Shown here: piece after piece, positions 55,526 to 64,000 of the stretch | Numbering within the stretch: the stretch's first letter is position 1 | Layout: the number at the start of each line of letters is the position of its first letter | NCBI GenBank assembly: GCA_004173475.1 | Contig: SEBU01000002.1 | Location: 496,001 to 560,000, forward strand | Direction: 5' to 3' | Origin: Gammaproteobacteria bacterium | GTDB lineage: Bacteria; Pseudomonadota; Gammaproteobacteria; Pseudomonadales; Cellvibrionaceae | DNA length: 64,000 nt | Translations under genes and position numbers: made by a program | The notes under the pieces: generated by a model | The model's database searches: none | The model's input: the letters and a program-made list of their open reading frames with translations, nothing else | Told to the model about the DNA's origin: nothing

Positions 55526-56839
55526 TTATCGCTGAGCGTTCGCTTTAATTATTTCATCATATGCGGATGCTTGTTCTGTGACCTTGGCGCCTGCCAAAAC
55601 ATAATCAACAACCTGGTCTTCAAGTGCCGCAGACTCAACACCTGCAAGCAACTCCTGATTGCCGTTGTAGTATTCAACTACTTCTTTTGGCTCCTGATAT
55701 GTCGATGCTATATCTTCAATCATCGACTTAACGCGTTTCGCATCTGGCTTCAATTTCGCTGACTTAACAATTTCACCAACGATCAAGCCTAAGGTTACAC
55801 GACGTTCAGCTTCTTCCTGGAACATGGTATCCGGCAGCAAAGACTTAACGTCAAAATTTTGTTGTTGGCCACCAAAACGTTGCAGCATTTGGTTACGCAA
55901 CACTTCAATTTCGTTGGCAACCAAGGCTTTCGGCAAATCAGTTTTGTGAGATGCAAGCAGAGCATCCATCACTTGAGTCTTAACTTTGGCTTTCAGGGCA
56001 TTGGACAATTCACGATCCATATTCGCTCTAACTTCTTTGCGGAATTGCTTCTCGCCACCTTTTTCAACGCCGAATTTAGCAAAAAATTCTTTATTCAATT
56101 CAGGAAGTTGCGGTGCAGATACAGAATTTACTTTAATTGCGAACTGCGCTTTCGCACCTCTCAATTCCTCTGCTTGATAGTCAGCGGGAAAGGTCACGTT
56201 GATGGTTTTCTCTTCACCTGCTTTCAGACCAACCACGCCAGCTTCAAAACCTGGAATCATTGAGTTAGAGCCCAATACCAGATTCTGCCCTTCCGCCTTA
56301 CCACCGGCGAACTCAACACCATCTTTAGTGCCCACAAAATCAATATTTACTTGATCGCCATCCTCTGACGCACGATCAACCGGAGTCCAGGTAGTTTGAT
56401 GCTTGCGAAGCACCTCGATCATGTTGTCAACGTCAGCATCGGTAACTTCAGCTGTATAGCGAGTGATCTCATAAGCAGTTAGATCGCTTAATTGAACACT
56501 TGGGTAAACTTCAAAAGTCGCAACGTATTCGAGATCTTTACCTGCGGCCAACTGCTTTGCCTGAATAGCGGGCTGACCAGCCGGTCTAACATTTTCTTTT
56601 TGCACAGCAGCATAAAATGAGCGGCTGATTACGTCACCAACCACTTCTTGACGCACACCAGCACCAAAGCGCTGCTTTACGACCGACATAGGCACCTTGC
56701 CTTTGCGGAAGCCTTTAATGGTAACTGTACGAGCAGCTTGCTTTAAACGATTTTCGACTTCGGTATCAACTTGTTCAGCGGGCACGCCAATGGTAAGGCG
56801 ACGTTCTAGACCGGAAGTTGTTTCGAGAGAAACTTGCAT
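55526..56839 (-). CDS. tig: Trigger factor, ribosome-associated chaperone
   Basis: 437 aa. The N-terminal ribosome-binding domain has the docking motif GFRKGKVPMSVVKQRFG (about 44-60). A central FKBP-type isomerase (about 155-245: GDQVNIDFVG...GFEAGVVGLKAGEEKTI) and a C-terminal helical cradle follow. It binds nascent chains at the tunnel exit. First of the tig-clpP-clpX-lon block. Confidence 0.97.
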   Translation of the reverse strand: MQVSLETTSGLERRLTIGVPAEQVDTEVENRLKQAARTVTIKGFRKGKVPMSVVKQRFGAGVRQEVVGDVISRSFYAAVQKENVRPAGQPAIQAKQLAAGKDLEYVATFEVYPSVQLSDLTAYEITRYTAEVTDADVDNMIEVLRKHQTTWTPVDRASEDGDQVNIDFVGTKDGVEFAGGKAEGQNLVLGSNSMIPGFEAGVVGLKAGEEKTINVTFPADYQAEELRGAKAQFAIKVNSVSAPQLPELNKEFFAKFGVEKGGEKQFRKEVRANMDRELSNALKAKVKTQVMDALLASHKTDLPKALVANEIEVLRNQMLQRFGGQQQNFDVKSLLPDTMFQEEAERRVTLGLIVGEIVKSAKLKPDAKRVKSMIEDIASTYQEPKEVVEYYNGNQELLAGVESAALEDQVVDYVLAGAKVTEQASAYDEIIKANAQR

Positions 56840-56871
56840 ATCTGCCTCGTGGGATAGATGTGATCAATGTT

Positions 56872-56894
56872 AAAAGAGCCGCTATGCGGCTCTT
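56872..56894 (-). terminator. Terminator between tRNA-Leu(UAG) and tig
   Basis: Perfect 9-bp stem AAGAGCCGC / GCGGCTCTT with a 3-nt loop. On the minus strand it is followed by T residues, so it ends the tRNA transcript before tig. Confidence 0.8.
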
Positions 56895-56905
56895 AGGAAT
56901 GAATA

Positions 56906-56990
56906 TGGTGCGGACGGAGAGACTCGAACTCTCACACCTTGCGGCGCCAGAACCTAAACCTGGTGTGTCTACCAATTTCACCACGTCCGC
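56906..56990 (-). tRNA. tRNA-Leu (anticodon UAG)
   Basis: 85 nt with encoded CCA. Acceptor stem GCGGACG / CGTCCGC. The anticodon loop TTTAGGT gives UAG; a long variable arm marks class II. It stands alone upstream of tig, a position also seen in Pseudomonas. Confidence 0.95.
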
Positions 56991-57165
56991 TAAGCTTTAG
57001 AATAAAAGCAGTTCTATTTCTTGCTAACCGGTTGATTTTTATACGAATATTGAATTAATCAACCAGCCCTATGCATGAAGGGTGCGAATTGTGCCATAGA
57101 CACTTACGCTGTTCAACCGTCATATCCCATCGAAACCGAAATTAACTGAATTTATCACTTACAGA

Positions 57166-57666
57166 TCAAAATTCGGCGCTAGTTTCGCGCTGACGAAGCA
57201 CCAAGGCGACGAACTTTGAATGCCATTGCAGGACGGATTCGAACGTTACGGGCGCAGCAGCTGCCCTATCAAGATCTACCAAACCTATAAGTTCCTCCGA
57301 AGTTTGAGGAGTGACTAACTTAGGCACTTGCCACAGAGAGTCATAATAGATTTGCAATTGCACCAGCCAAGAAGTTGAATCCGACCGAAGCGCTGCTAAC
57401 TCTTCAGCTTCGGCTGGATGCTTTTTAGCTGCATCAAAGGCTTTAACCAAATCCGATTCATCCTGCAGGCCTATAGCGTGTTTCAATCCATAAGTCTCGG
57501 CGACTTCACGAATGTAATGCTGGTAAGCGCATACCAGATGAAAAGCACTGGCCTCTAACAACGAGTTGCGATGGACGGGCGTTAAAGCTTTTTCGTCGAC
57601 ACCAGTAACCAACAGCTTGGCTTGTGCAAGTTTTTGATTAACGCGAGTGAGAGAAAGGTTGGCCAT
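57166..57666 (-). CDS. DUF6586-like conserved protein
   Basis: 166 aa, helical, soluble. Starts at MANLSLTR. A longer frame from 57726 is disfavoured because its first codons lie in a dispersed inverted repeat. Conserved pieces: RNSLLEASAFHLVCAYQHYI and SWLVQLQIYYDSLW. A homologous gene lies beside topA in Pseudomonas. Function unknown. Its gap to topA (123 bp) holds the inverted repeat. Confidence 0.75.
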   Translation of the reverse strand: MANLSLTRVNQKLAQAKLLVTGVDEKALTPVHRNSLLEASAFHLVCAYQHYIREVAETYGLKHAIGLQDESDLVKAFDAAKKHPAEAEELAALRSDSTSWLVQLQIYYDSLWQVPKLVTPQTSEELIGLVDLDRAAAAPVTFESVLQWHSKFVALVLRQRETSAEF

Positions 57667-57712
57667 GAGGAAATTTTGACTCAAGCAAAATAGAGATTCT
57701 GAACGCAAAGCA

Positions 57713-57741
57713 GTCGAAGGATTCACATGGAACCCTTCGAC
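57713..57741. repeat. Small dispersed inverted repeat (GTCGAAGG / CCTTCGAC)
   Basis: Perfect 8-bp arms with a 13-nt loop, followed by AAGATCAGG. This is the common proteobacterial intergenic palindrome of the form CCCTTCGACAAGCTCAGG. It sits between topA and the DUF6586-like gene. Confidence 0.7.
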
Positions 57742-57788
57742 AAGATCAGGTTAATCGGTGTCCAAGGCTTTAGAGCGCCATTCTTAAT

Positions 57789-60413
57789 TTATTTGGACGA
57801 AACCTTCCACTTACCGCCTTCATAAAACGCTTTCCATCCAGTCGCCTTACCATCTACCTCGGTTTGCACATATTGCTCTTTGGTTTTACGGCTGAAGCGG
57901 ATGATCGCCTTATTTCCATCGGGATCAGTAACCGGTGCAGACAACAGGAAGTGATATTTAGGATCTATCTGCTTTTTATATGGCAATAATTCGGCAACCA
58001 ATGGCGCACGCGTTTCGCGATTTTTCGGGAATTGGCTCGCAGCAAGGAATAAACCTGCTGCACCATCACGCAGTACATAGTGATCATCTACTTTTTCGCA
58101 ACGCAAATCTGCCATTACTATTGGATCAACTTTTGGCGGTGCCGCTTCGCCGCTTTTCAGCAATTTACGAGTGTTTTTACACTCGGGGTTGGTACAGCCA
58201 AAGTATTTGCCGAAGCGGCCCGTTTTGAGCTGCATTTGACTACCGCATTTGTCGCATTCAAGCGTCGGACCCTCGTAACCCTTAAGCTTGTAGCTGCCCT
58301 GCTCCACTTCATAACCGGCGCAATCGGGATTATTACCGCAGATGTGAATTTTGCGCGACTCATCCAGCAAATAAGAATCCATCGCGGAGTTACAAATTTT
58401 GCAGCGATGCTTGGTGCGCAATTGTCTTGATTCAGCTTCTTCATCCGCGTCCGCATCAATTACTTCATCTCCAGACACCAGATTCATCGTATTTTTACAG
58501 CGTTCTTTGGGTGGCAGAGCGTACCCGGAACAACCTAGGAACACACCTGTTCCGCCGGTCCGGATTTGCATGTGACGACCACAAAGACTACACGGAATAT
58601 TCGTGTCTGTAGGGTCATTCGCTCGCATACCTTTGGTCGCACTGGAGGCTAGCTGTAACTTTTTGGTAAAACCGGCATAAAAATCATCAAGTACTTTGCG
58701 CCACTTTTTCTCGCCCTGAGCTATGTCATCAAGCGAGTCTTCCATATTGGCGGTAAAGCTGTAGTCCATGAGATCGTCAAAGCTTTCGACCAAACGCTCG
58801 GTGACAATGTCACCCATTTTTTCAGCGTAAAAACGGCGATTTTCTACGCGCACATACCCGCGCTCCTGAATGGTAGAAATAATTGATGCATAAGTCGATG
58901 GACGACCAATCGCGCGCTTTTCCAGCTCTTTAACCAGGCTCGCTTCAGTGTAACGAGCAGTTGGCTTAGTGAAATGCTGGTTTGGATTGAGCTTGATCAA
59001 GGGTAGGACTTGACCAACTTTCATATCCGGCAAGACTACGTCTTCATCTTTTTTGGCGGTTTGCGGCAATACTTTGGTAAAACCATCAAATCGAACAACT
59101 CGACCGCGCGTGCGCAACTCAAAATCACCCGCATTTACCACTACGCTGGTGCTGGTGTACTCCGCAGGCGTCATTTGGCAAGCCACAAATTGTTGCCAAA
59201 TCAAGGTGTACAAACGCTCGGCATCGCGCTCCATCCCGCTCAACTGGTTAGGTTGCACACTTACGCTAGAAGGACGAATCGCTTCGTGCGCCTCCTGGGC
59301 CCCCTCTTTACTGGAGTAAAGCACCGGGCCTTCTGGAAGGTATTTCTTTCCATATGACTCGAGAATGTAATCGCGGCAGGCTTCGACCGCATCTTTACTT
59401 AAATTAGTCGAATCGGTACGCATGTAAGTTATGTAGCCAGCTTCATATAAGCGTTGCGCCATCATCATGGTCTTCTTAACACCAAACCCGAGGCGCGTGC
59501 TGGCTGCCTGCTGAAGGGTTGATGTAATAAAAGGTGCTGAAGGTTTTGACTGGGTTGGTTTGTCTTCGCGGCTCACAACTTTATAAGTTGATTGCTGCAA
59601 CGCTTTAACCGCAGACATAGCCTGAGCTTCGTTTACCGGCTTGAAGGCTTCGTCGCCCTGTTTTTTAACCTCGAATGGCACTTGTTCTGCTTTGGTCGCT
59701 TGCAGGTCCGCTACTACAGTCCAATATTCTTCGGGGATAAACGCACGAATTTCTTGCTCACGCTCAACCACCAGACGCACAGCTACAGATTGCACACGAC
59801 CAGCGGAAAGCCCACGCGCAACTTTCTCCCACAACAAGGGAGAAACCATGTAACCCACAACGCGATCCAGGAAACGACGCGCTTGTTGGGCATCTACGCG
59901 ATTTTGATCGACACGGCCGGGATTCTTAAACGCGTTTTGGATCGCGGTCTTGGTGATTTCGTTAAATACAACACGGCGGTAGCGCTCAGGGTCGCCGCCT
60001 ATAGCTTCGCGAAGATGCCATGCAATGGCTTCCCCTTCTCTATCCAAGTCGGTCGCGAGGTAGATGGTGTCGGCTTTCTCGGCGAGCTTGCGCAATTCCT
60101 CAACTACTTTTTCTTTACCGGGAAGAATTTCATAGTGAGCCTCCCAACCATTCTCCGGGTCTATACCCATACGATTGATTAGCTGGGTTTTGCTTTTTTT
60201 GGCTTGGTAAACCGCTTTATCTTCCGCCGAAAGTTTGCGCGTGGCGGCTGCTTGCTTGGCCCGCTCTTTAGCATCCACCGGTTTGGCGCCACCGCTGGTC
60301 GGTAAATCCCGAATATGTCCGATACTGGACTTCACAACAAAATCAGCGCCAAGATACTTATTGATTGTTTTTGCTTTGGCTGGCGATTCTACAATTACTA
60401 AGGATTTGCCCAT
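57789..60413 (-). CDS. topA: DNA topoisomerase I
   Basis: 874 aa, type IA. Relaxes negative supercoils. N-terminal TOPRIM domain ([10 protein letters not shown], later [13 protein letters not shown]), the catalytic Tyr330 in [11 protein letters not shown], then three C-terminal C4 zinc ribbons (CSLCGR, CKICNS and CDKCGS with their partner Cys pairs) and a basic tail ending WKVSSK. Full length for the family. A 387-bp gap precedes it. Confidence 0.98.
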   Translation of the reverse strand: MGKSLVIVESPAKAKTINKYLGADFVVKSSIGHIRDLPTSGGAKPVDAKERAKQAAATRKLSAEDKAVYQAKKSKTQLINRMGIDPENGWEAHYEILPGKEKVVEELRKLAEKADTIYLATDLDREGEAIAWHLREAIGGDPERYRRVVFNEITKTAIQNAFKNPGRVDQNRVDAQQARRFLDRVVGYMVSPLLWEKVARGLSAGRVQSVAVRLVVEREQEIRAFIPEEYWTVVADLQATKAEQVPFEVKKQGDEAFKPVNEAQAMSAVKALQQSTYKVVSREDKPTQSKPSAPFITSTLQQAASTRLGFGVKKTMMMAQRLYEAGYITYMRTDSTNLSKDAVEACRDYILESYGKKYLPEGPVLYSSKEGAQEAHEAIRPSSVSVQPNQLSGMERDAERLYTLIWQQFVACQMTPAEYTSTSVVVNAGDFELRTRGRVVRFDGFTKVLPQTAKKDEDVVLPDMKVGQVLPLIKLNPNQHFTKPTARYTEASLVKELEKRAIGRPSTYASIISTIQERGYVRVENRRFYAEKMGDIVTERLVESFDDLMDYSFTANMEDSLDDIAQGEKKWRKVLDDFYAGFTKKLQLASSATKGMRANDPTDTNIPCSLCGRHMQIRTGGTGVFLGCSGYALPPKERCKNTMNLVSGDEVIDADADEEAESRQLRTKHRCKICNSAMDSYLLDESRKIHICGNNPDCAGYEVEQGSYKLKGYEGPTLECDKCGSQMQLKTGRFGKYFGCTNPECKNTRKLLKSGEAAPPKVDPIVMADLRCEKVDDHYVLRDGAAGLFLAASQFPKNRETRAPLVAELLPYKKQIDPKYHFLLSAPVTDPDGNKAIIRFSRKTKEQYVQTEVDGKATGWKAFYEGGKWKVSSK

Positions 60414-60800
60414 GTTTTAAATGTCTTTTCAATAATATGGATAGGTAAATTTGGACGGCAGGAGCGCCGAGAATAGAACCAAGATGCCATCACAGGATAG
60501 TTACAAGATGGTTACTTTGCATCAAAGGTGCGCATATATAAGACTTGGAATGGCGGGGGTCAAGCTAATGTTAATGTCAGATAAATTGAAAAAAACTTAA
60601 TTGGCATCTGAAAGCGCCTCTATTACAACGGTCGCTTTAATTGATTTTTTGCTTCTGAATCAAATGGTTATGGAATATTAAGTAAGGCTCCCGCAAGTTT
60701 CATTATTCCCGCTACACTATTTATAAAAATTATTTTCAGACAGAGTAGAAGAACGCTCACTTTTCATCTTTTGGTTAAATATTGTTAGGTACCCCGCTCC
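60414..60800. other. Divergent intergenic region upstream of topA
   Basis: 387 bp between topA (minus) and the unknown gene at 60801 (plus). No ORF, tRNA or terminator is recognisable. It must hold the topA promoter; topA promoters are often supercoiling-sensitive. AT-rich around 60580-60780. Confidence 0.5.
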
Positions 60801-61502
60801 ATGGCTGCTTTGATCGGTTTAGTGGTTCTCGCATTAGTAGCACTTGCGATAGTAAGTGTCATTAATCGCAAGCATGAGCAAGAACAACTACGACGTATGC
60901 AGCAGCGGAAACTCAAGCTCCGGTACGATGCTATTGTCGACATCGTCAGCTGTCTTGAGCAAACTCTTCCCAACCGCCAGATCGCAAAACATATCAATGA
61001 TGAAGCGATTGATCTCCTGCGACAAATCGCGAACCTTGAAACCGGCTCAAAAACACACATTGAAAATAGCATTCGTCACGCCGTTGCTCGTTCGGAAGAG
61101 CTTTCTCGAACCAAGTTAGGTAGTAGCAGCTATCAAAAGGACAGCGATGCCCAAATTACCCACACCCAATTACAACTGGGTGAGGCCGCTACGCTGCTCC
61201 GCCATATCTGTGCACAAGGGAGGATTAATGATCAAGAACTCGAAGGCTTCACAACTGAGTTGTCATGGGCATTTTTGATGGTGAGCGTTACATCTTTTAT
61301 CGCCCAAGGGGCAAAATTTAGTCTTTTGGGAGATCGCTTTTCTGCGCAAGGTTATTATCAGAAGGCACAACAATTATTAATGGAATCTCTGCATCAAGAC
61401 CCCCGCCGTATGCGGATGATCAAGGAGTTAAGCGAGTTGATGGACGGTTCGCGCAAAGCGATGAGCAAAGATCTTATGCCGGATCGTGCAGTTACCGACT
61501 AG
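60801..61502 (+). CDS. Membrane-anchored protein of unknown function
   Basis: 233 aa. One N-terminal membrane helix (about 3-21), then a basic, Gln/Arg-rich stretch (about 23-42) and a mainly helical cytosolic part with a late TPR-like piece (RFSAQGYYQKAQQLLMESLH, about 180-199). No named family recognised. Its last 11 bp overlap the convergent gene at 61492. The ATG has TTAGGT upstream. Confidence 0.75.
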   Translation: MAALIGLVVLALVALAIVSVINRKHEQEQLRRMQQRKLKLRYDAIVDIVSCLEQTLPNRQIAKHINDEAIDLLRQIANLETGSKTHIENSIRHAVARSEELSRTKLGSSSYQKDSDAQITHTQLQLGEAATLLRHICAQGRINDQELEGFTTELSWAFLMVSVTSFIAQGAKFSLLGDRFSAQGYYQKAQQLLMESLHQDPRRMRMIKELSELMDGSRKAMSKDLMPDRAVTD

Positions 61503-61983
61503 ATGCTTCTTTTAAAGACTTCAGCAATTGTAGAATCTCATTCAACACAGGCTCACCACCGGTTTCGTCCCAATATACACCGATGCCCTCGGTACCCGCA
61601 CTGACCGCTTTTACCGATTCTGGCAAATTAACGAGATACCCTCTTAAAACATTTTCTTCCGCGTCAGTGGGACGGTTTCCATCACGCCACGCCCACCATC
61701 CTAAAAAATGGATATCGTGCTGGTAACGTGTACGAAGTAGCATCCAGCTCTGCGACGAGCCAGCCTCGGTAGGTGGCAAAAAATATACCGCTATGGGGTC
61801 GGGCTTTTCTGCTTCATCCGCCTGCCTGGGCAAATTGCGTACCGAATATTGAACGCCCTCCGCTCGTGCTGCCAAACGCATAAGTTCTTTCCTTTTTTGC
61901 GCAGGGTTTGGTCGCATCATCATTACGGGGCCTAACACCAGAGCAACCGCAACTATCAGGGCAATTATTAATCCAATACTCAT
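61492..61983 (-). CDS. Small membrane-anchored protein of unknown function
   Basis: 163 aa. One N-terminal helix (about 2-22), then a basic loop and a soluble alpha/beta domain with SWMLLRTRYQHDIHFLGWWA and a Trp/Gly-rich centre. No family named. Converges with the previous gene with an 11-bp overlap; each may dampen the other's transcription. The start has AGAGATG ahead of it. Confidence 0.75.
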   Translation of the reverse strand: MSIGLIIALIVAVALVLGPVMMMRPNPAQKRKELMRLAARAEGVQYSVRNLPRQADEAEKPDPIAVYFLPPTEAGSSQSWMLLRTRYQHDIHFLGWWAWRDGNRPTDAEENVLRGYLVNLPESVKAVSAGTEGIGVYWDETGGEPVLNEILQLLKSLKEASSR

Positions 61984-62083
61984 AGATCGGCATCTCTTGG
62001 AAAATTGAGTTTAAAAATCACCTCTAGCCAGTTTTAAATTTCAAGGCTAGTCTTTAATTGAAACCACTGCTTGGGAGCTTTTT

Positions 62084-62545
62084 ATGAACAACCATGACAG
62101 CCTCTATCGTCACATTCTTGTGGGTCTGGATTTAACCGATGAAACTCCGCAAGTTCTTTCGAAAGCAATCAAAATTGCGCGCACTTACAAAGCGCAATTA
62201 AGTATTGCACACGTGCTTGAACCCATCACATTTGCTTACGGCGGTGATATGCCTTTGGATATTTCTGACGTTCAAGCGCAACAAGTTCAACGAATAGAAA
62301 ATGAATTGCAAGAGCTCATAAAAAATATCGATTATCCCGTCGCCCAGGAACATGTTTTGGTTGGCCAGCCCGCTAGCGAATTACACTATTTGGCCGAGCA
62401 ACAGGAAGCCGATCTCATTATCGTGGGAAGTCACGGACGCAAAGGCTTCGCATTATTATTAGGCTCAACACCTAACAGTGTTTTACATGGCGCAACCTGC
62501 GATGTGCTGGCAGTCTATGTAGCACCGGTGACTCAAGTCGGATAA
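62084..62545 (+). CDS. Universal stress protein, UspA family
   Basis: 153 aa, one Usp domain. HILVGLDLTDET at the N-terminus and the C-terminal ATP-binding-type loop VGSHGRKGFALLLGSTPNSV (G-x2-G-x9-G-S) are seen, suggesting the nucleotide-binding subclass. Cytosolic, typically induced by growth arrest. Only 12 bp from the convergent uup stop. Confidence 0.92.
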   Translation: MNNHDSLYRHILVGLDLTDETPQVLSKAIKIARTYKAQLSIAHVLEPITFAYGGDMPLDISDVQAQQVQRIENELQELIKNIDYPVAQEHVLVGQPASELHYLAEQQEADLIIVGSHGRKGFALLLGSTPNSVLHGATCDVLAVYVAPVTQVG

Positions 62546-62557
62546 AAAAGCTCACAA

Positions 62558-64000
62558 TTATTCAGCCTGCTGCATATCTTCCAGCTCGGCCCAACGCTCG
62601 AAGCATGCTTCGAGTTCCATTTCAAATTGCGCTAGCGATTCCAGCTTTTCTTCAATCAATTTTGGCGCCTGCGTATAAAAATCGGGCGCACTAACAACCG
62701 CTTTCATTGCAACGACACTTTGTTCAAGCTGTTCAATTTTTTTTGGTAGATCTTCAAATTCTTTTTGCAGTTTGTAACTCAATTTTTTTGTACGCGACAC
62801 CGTTGCTTGAACAACAGGCTTAGCAATAGGAGCGACTAAAGCGGCTGGAGCCGCTACTTCCTCAGGTAAATCTGATTCCGTCCATTTACCACCCTGACGA
62901 ATCCAATCATCGTAACCGCCAATATATTCGAGCACATTTCCACGCCCCTCAAAAGCAATAACGCTACTCACGATATTATTTAGAAATGCACGATCATGGC
63001 TGACTAACAAAACAGTGCCAGCATAATCCGTTAGAATTTCTTCAAGCAGCTCGAGGGTTTCAACATCCAGATCGTTGGTCGGTTCGTCGAGCACTAATAA
63101 ATTTGCGGACTTACTGAATAATTTTGCGAGCAGTACGCGATTTCTCTCGCCTCCAGAAAGTGCACGTAAAGGTGTACGTGCGCGCTCACCGCTAAATAGA
63201 AAATCACTTAAATAAGAAAAAATATGTTTGGCTTTCCCATCGATTTCAATAAAGTCGCGGCCTTCTGAAACATTGTCGACCGCACTTTTATCCAAATCCA
63301 ATTGATCTCGAAGCTGATCAAAATAAGCCACTTTTAAATTGGTTCCCAAGCGTATGGAACCAGATTGAGGTTGCAACTCGCCTAAGATTAATTTTAATAA
63401 GGTACTTTTCCCCGCGCCGTTGGCGCCGACTAAACCTATGCGATCACCGCGAATAATCGTAGAGGAAAAATGTTTAACAATCGGTTTATTTCCCCAGGAA
63501 TATGAAACATCTTTTAATTCTGCAACAAGTTTTCCAGAGGACTCGCCGGTTGCGAGTGCAAAATTTGCTTTGCCAATGACTTCGCGCCGCTCCGCTCGCA
63601 CATTACGCAATTCTTTAAGGGCTCTTACTCTGCCTTCATTGCGAGTACGACGCGCTTTAATGCCCTGGCGAATCCATACTTCTTCTTCCGCTAGTTTTTT
63701 GTCAAATAATTCATTGTGACGAGCCTCTTCCGCCAAGGCTTGTTCGCGATAAACCAAATAGCTCGCGTAATCCCCAGACCAATAACGCAAATGTCCGCGA
63801 TCCAACTCAACGATATGCGTTGCTAATGTTTGTAAGAGTGAGCGGTCATGGGTGATAAAAACCAGGGCACCATTAAAATTGAGCAATTGTTTTTCCAACC
63901 AATCAATCGCCGCTATATCCAAATGGTTTGTCGGTTCATCGAGCAAGAGAACATCCGGATCAAGAACTAATGCACGCGCTAAAGCAACGCGCCTACGCCA
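62558..64000 (-). CDS. uup: ABC-F ATPase Uup (5' end outside the window)
   Basis: 481 codons seen; the N-terminal part lies beyond 64000. Reading starts inside the first ABC domain (WRRRVALARALV, then LLLDEPTNHLD). The ABC-F linker (EEVWIRQGIKARRTRNEGR) and a second ABC domain follow: Walker A GANGAGKST, signature LSGGERNR, Walker B LLVLDEPTNDLD. A C-terminal coiled coil (about the last 85 residues) is the DNA/ribosome-binding tail of Uup. No membrane domain; acts on ribosomes or DNA. Confidence 0.95.
   Translation of the reverse strand, partial: WRRRVALARALVLDPDVLLLDEPTNHLDIAAIDWLEKQLLNFNGALVFITHDRSLLQTLATHIVELDRGHLRYWSGDYASYLVYREQALAEEARHNELFDKKLAEEEVWIRQGIKARRTRNEGRVRALKELRNVRAERREVIGKANFALATGESSGKLVAELKDVSYSWGNKPIVKHFSSTIIRGDRIGLVGANGAGKSTLLKLILGELQPQSGSIRLGTNLKVAYFDQLRDQLDLDKSAVDNVSEGRDFIEIDGKAKHIFSYLSDFLFSGERARTPLRALSGGERNRVLLAKLFSKSANLLVLDEPTNDLDVETLELLEEILTDYAGTVLLVSHDRAFLNNIVSSVIAFEGRGNVLEYIGGYDDWIRQGGKWTESDLPEEVAAPAALVAPIAKPVVQATVSRTKKLSYKLQKEFEDLPKKIEQLEQSVVAMKAVVSAPDFYTQAPKLIEEKLESLAQFEMELEACFERWAELEDMQQAE

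Noticed and set aside
1-64000. CRISPR array, rRNA operon or intact insertion sequence
   Set aside because: No regularly spaced direct repeats, rRNA segments or transposase genes were seen.

Overview
The window comes from a gammaproteobacterial chromosome. It most resembles a saprophytic, polysaccharide-degrading member of the Cellvibrionaceae (Cellvibrio-like). This is inferred from Pseudomonas-type synteny (nudC-fimL; dnaQ-rnhA-methyltransferase-gloB-mltD-opp; ppiD-hupB-lon-clpX-clpP-tig; gacA-uvrC-pgsA-tRNA), a secreted GH51 arabinofuranosidase and a PEP-CTERM protein. The genus is not proven by the sequence.

Layout. (1) 1-3955: metH, cobalamin-dependent methionine synthase. (2) 3956-16373: an accessory stretch. 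It holds a frameshifted membrane protein, two large structured intergenic repeats, a GH19 peptidoglycan hydrolase with an XAC2610-like putative immunity lipoprotein, a membrane-anchored alpha/beta hydrolase, a PEP-CTERM protein, two convergent glycosyltransferases, an outer-membrane barrel protein with a Glu-Pro linker, a VOC protein, a YjdF-like membrane protein and the GH51 enzyme. (3) 16374-18013: a decayed integrated element downstream of tRNA-Leu(UAA). It holds an AlpA-like pseudogene with two frameshifts, one intact membrane protein and a broken tyrosine-recombinase C-terminus. (4) 18014-21527: tRNA-Leu, tRNA-Cys, pgsA, uvrC and gacA. (5) 21707-28652: cell-envelope genes murB, an LMW protein tyrosine phosphatase with an in-frame stop, kdsB, lpxK, exbD, exbB, and comEC. 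(6) 28677-35875: msrA, sohB, a membrane protein, nudC, fimL, dnaQ, rnhA and a methyltransferase. (7) 35968-38271: gloB and mltD on the opposite strand. (8) 38285-45571: an oligopeptide ABC transporter and an exported M3 oligopeptidase. (9) 45848-47451: a CheC-like phosphatase and a PAS-GGDEF diguanylate cyclase. (10) 47448-57666: DUF1415, then the proteostasis block ppiD, hupB, lon, clpX, clpP, tig, followed by tRNA-Leu(UAG) and a DUF6586-like gene. (11) 57789-64000: topA, two small unknown membrane-anchored proteins, a universal stress protein and the 3' part of uup.

How the genes work together. Most of the window is conserved housekeeping: lipid A/KDO and peptidoglycan synthesis, protein folding and degradation, DNA repair and topology, and peptide uptake. 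The most distinctive biology is in the accessory part, chiefly the putative GH19 toxin-immunity pair flanked by hairpin-rich repeats. The tRNA-anchored island remnant and the CheC/GGDEF signalling pair come next. Several genes start with TTG or GTG; starts were chosen by Shine-Dalgarno sequence and family alignment.
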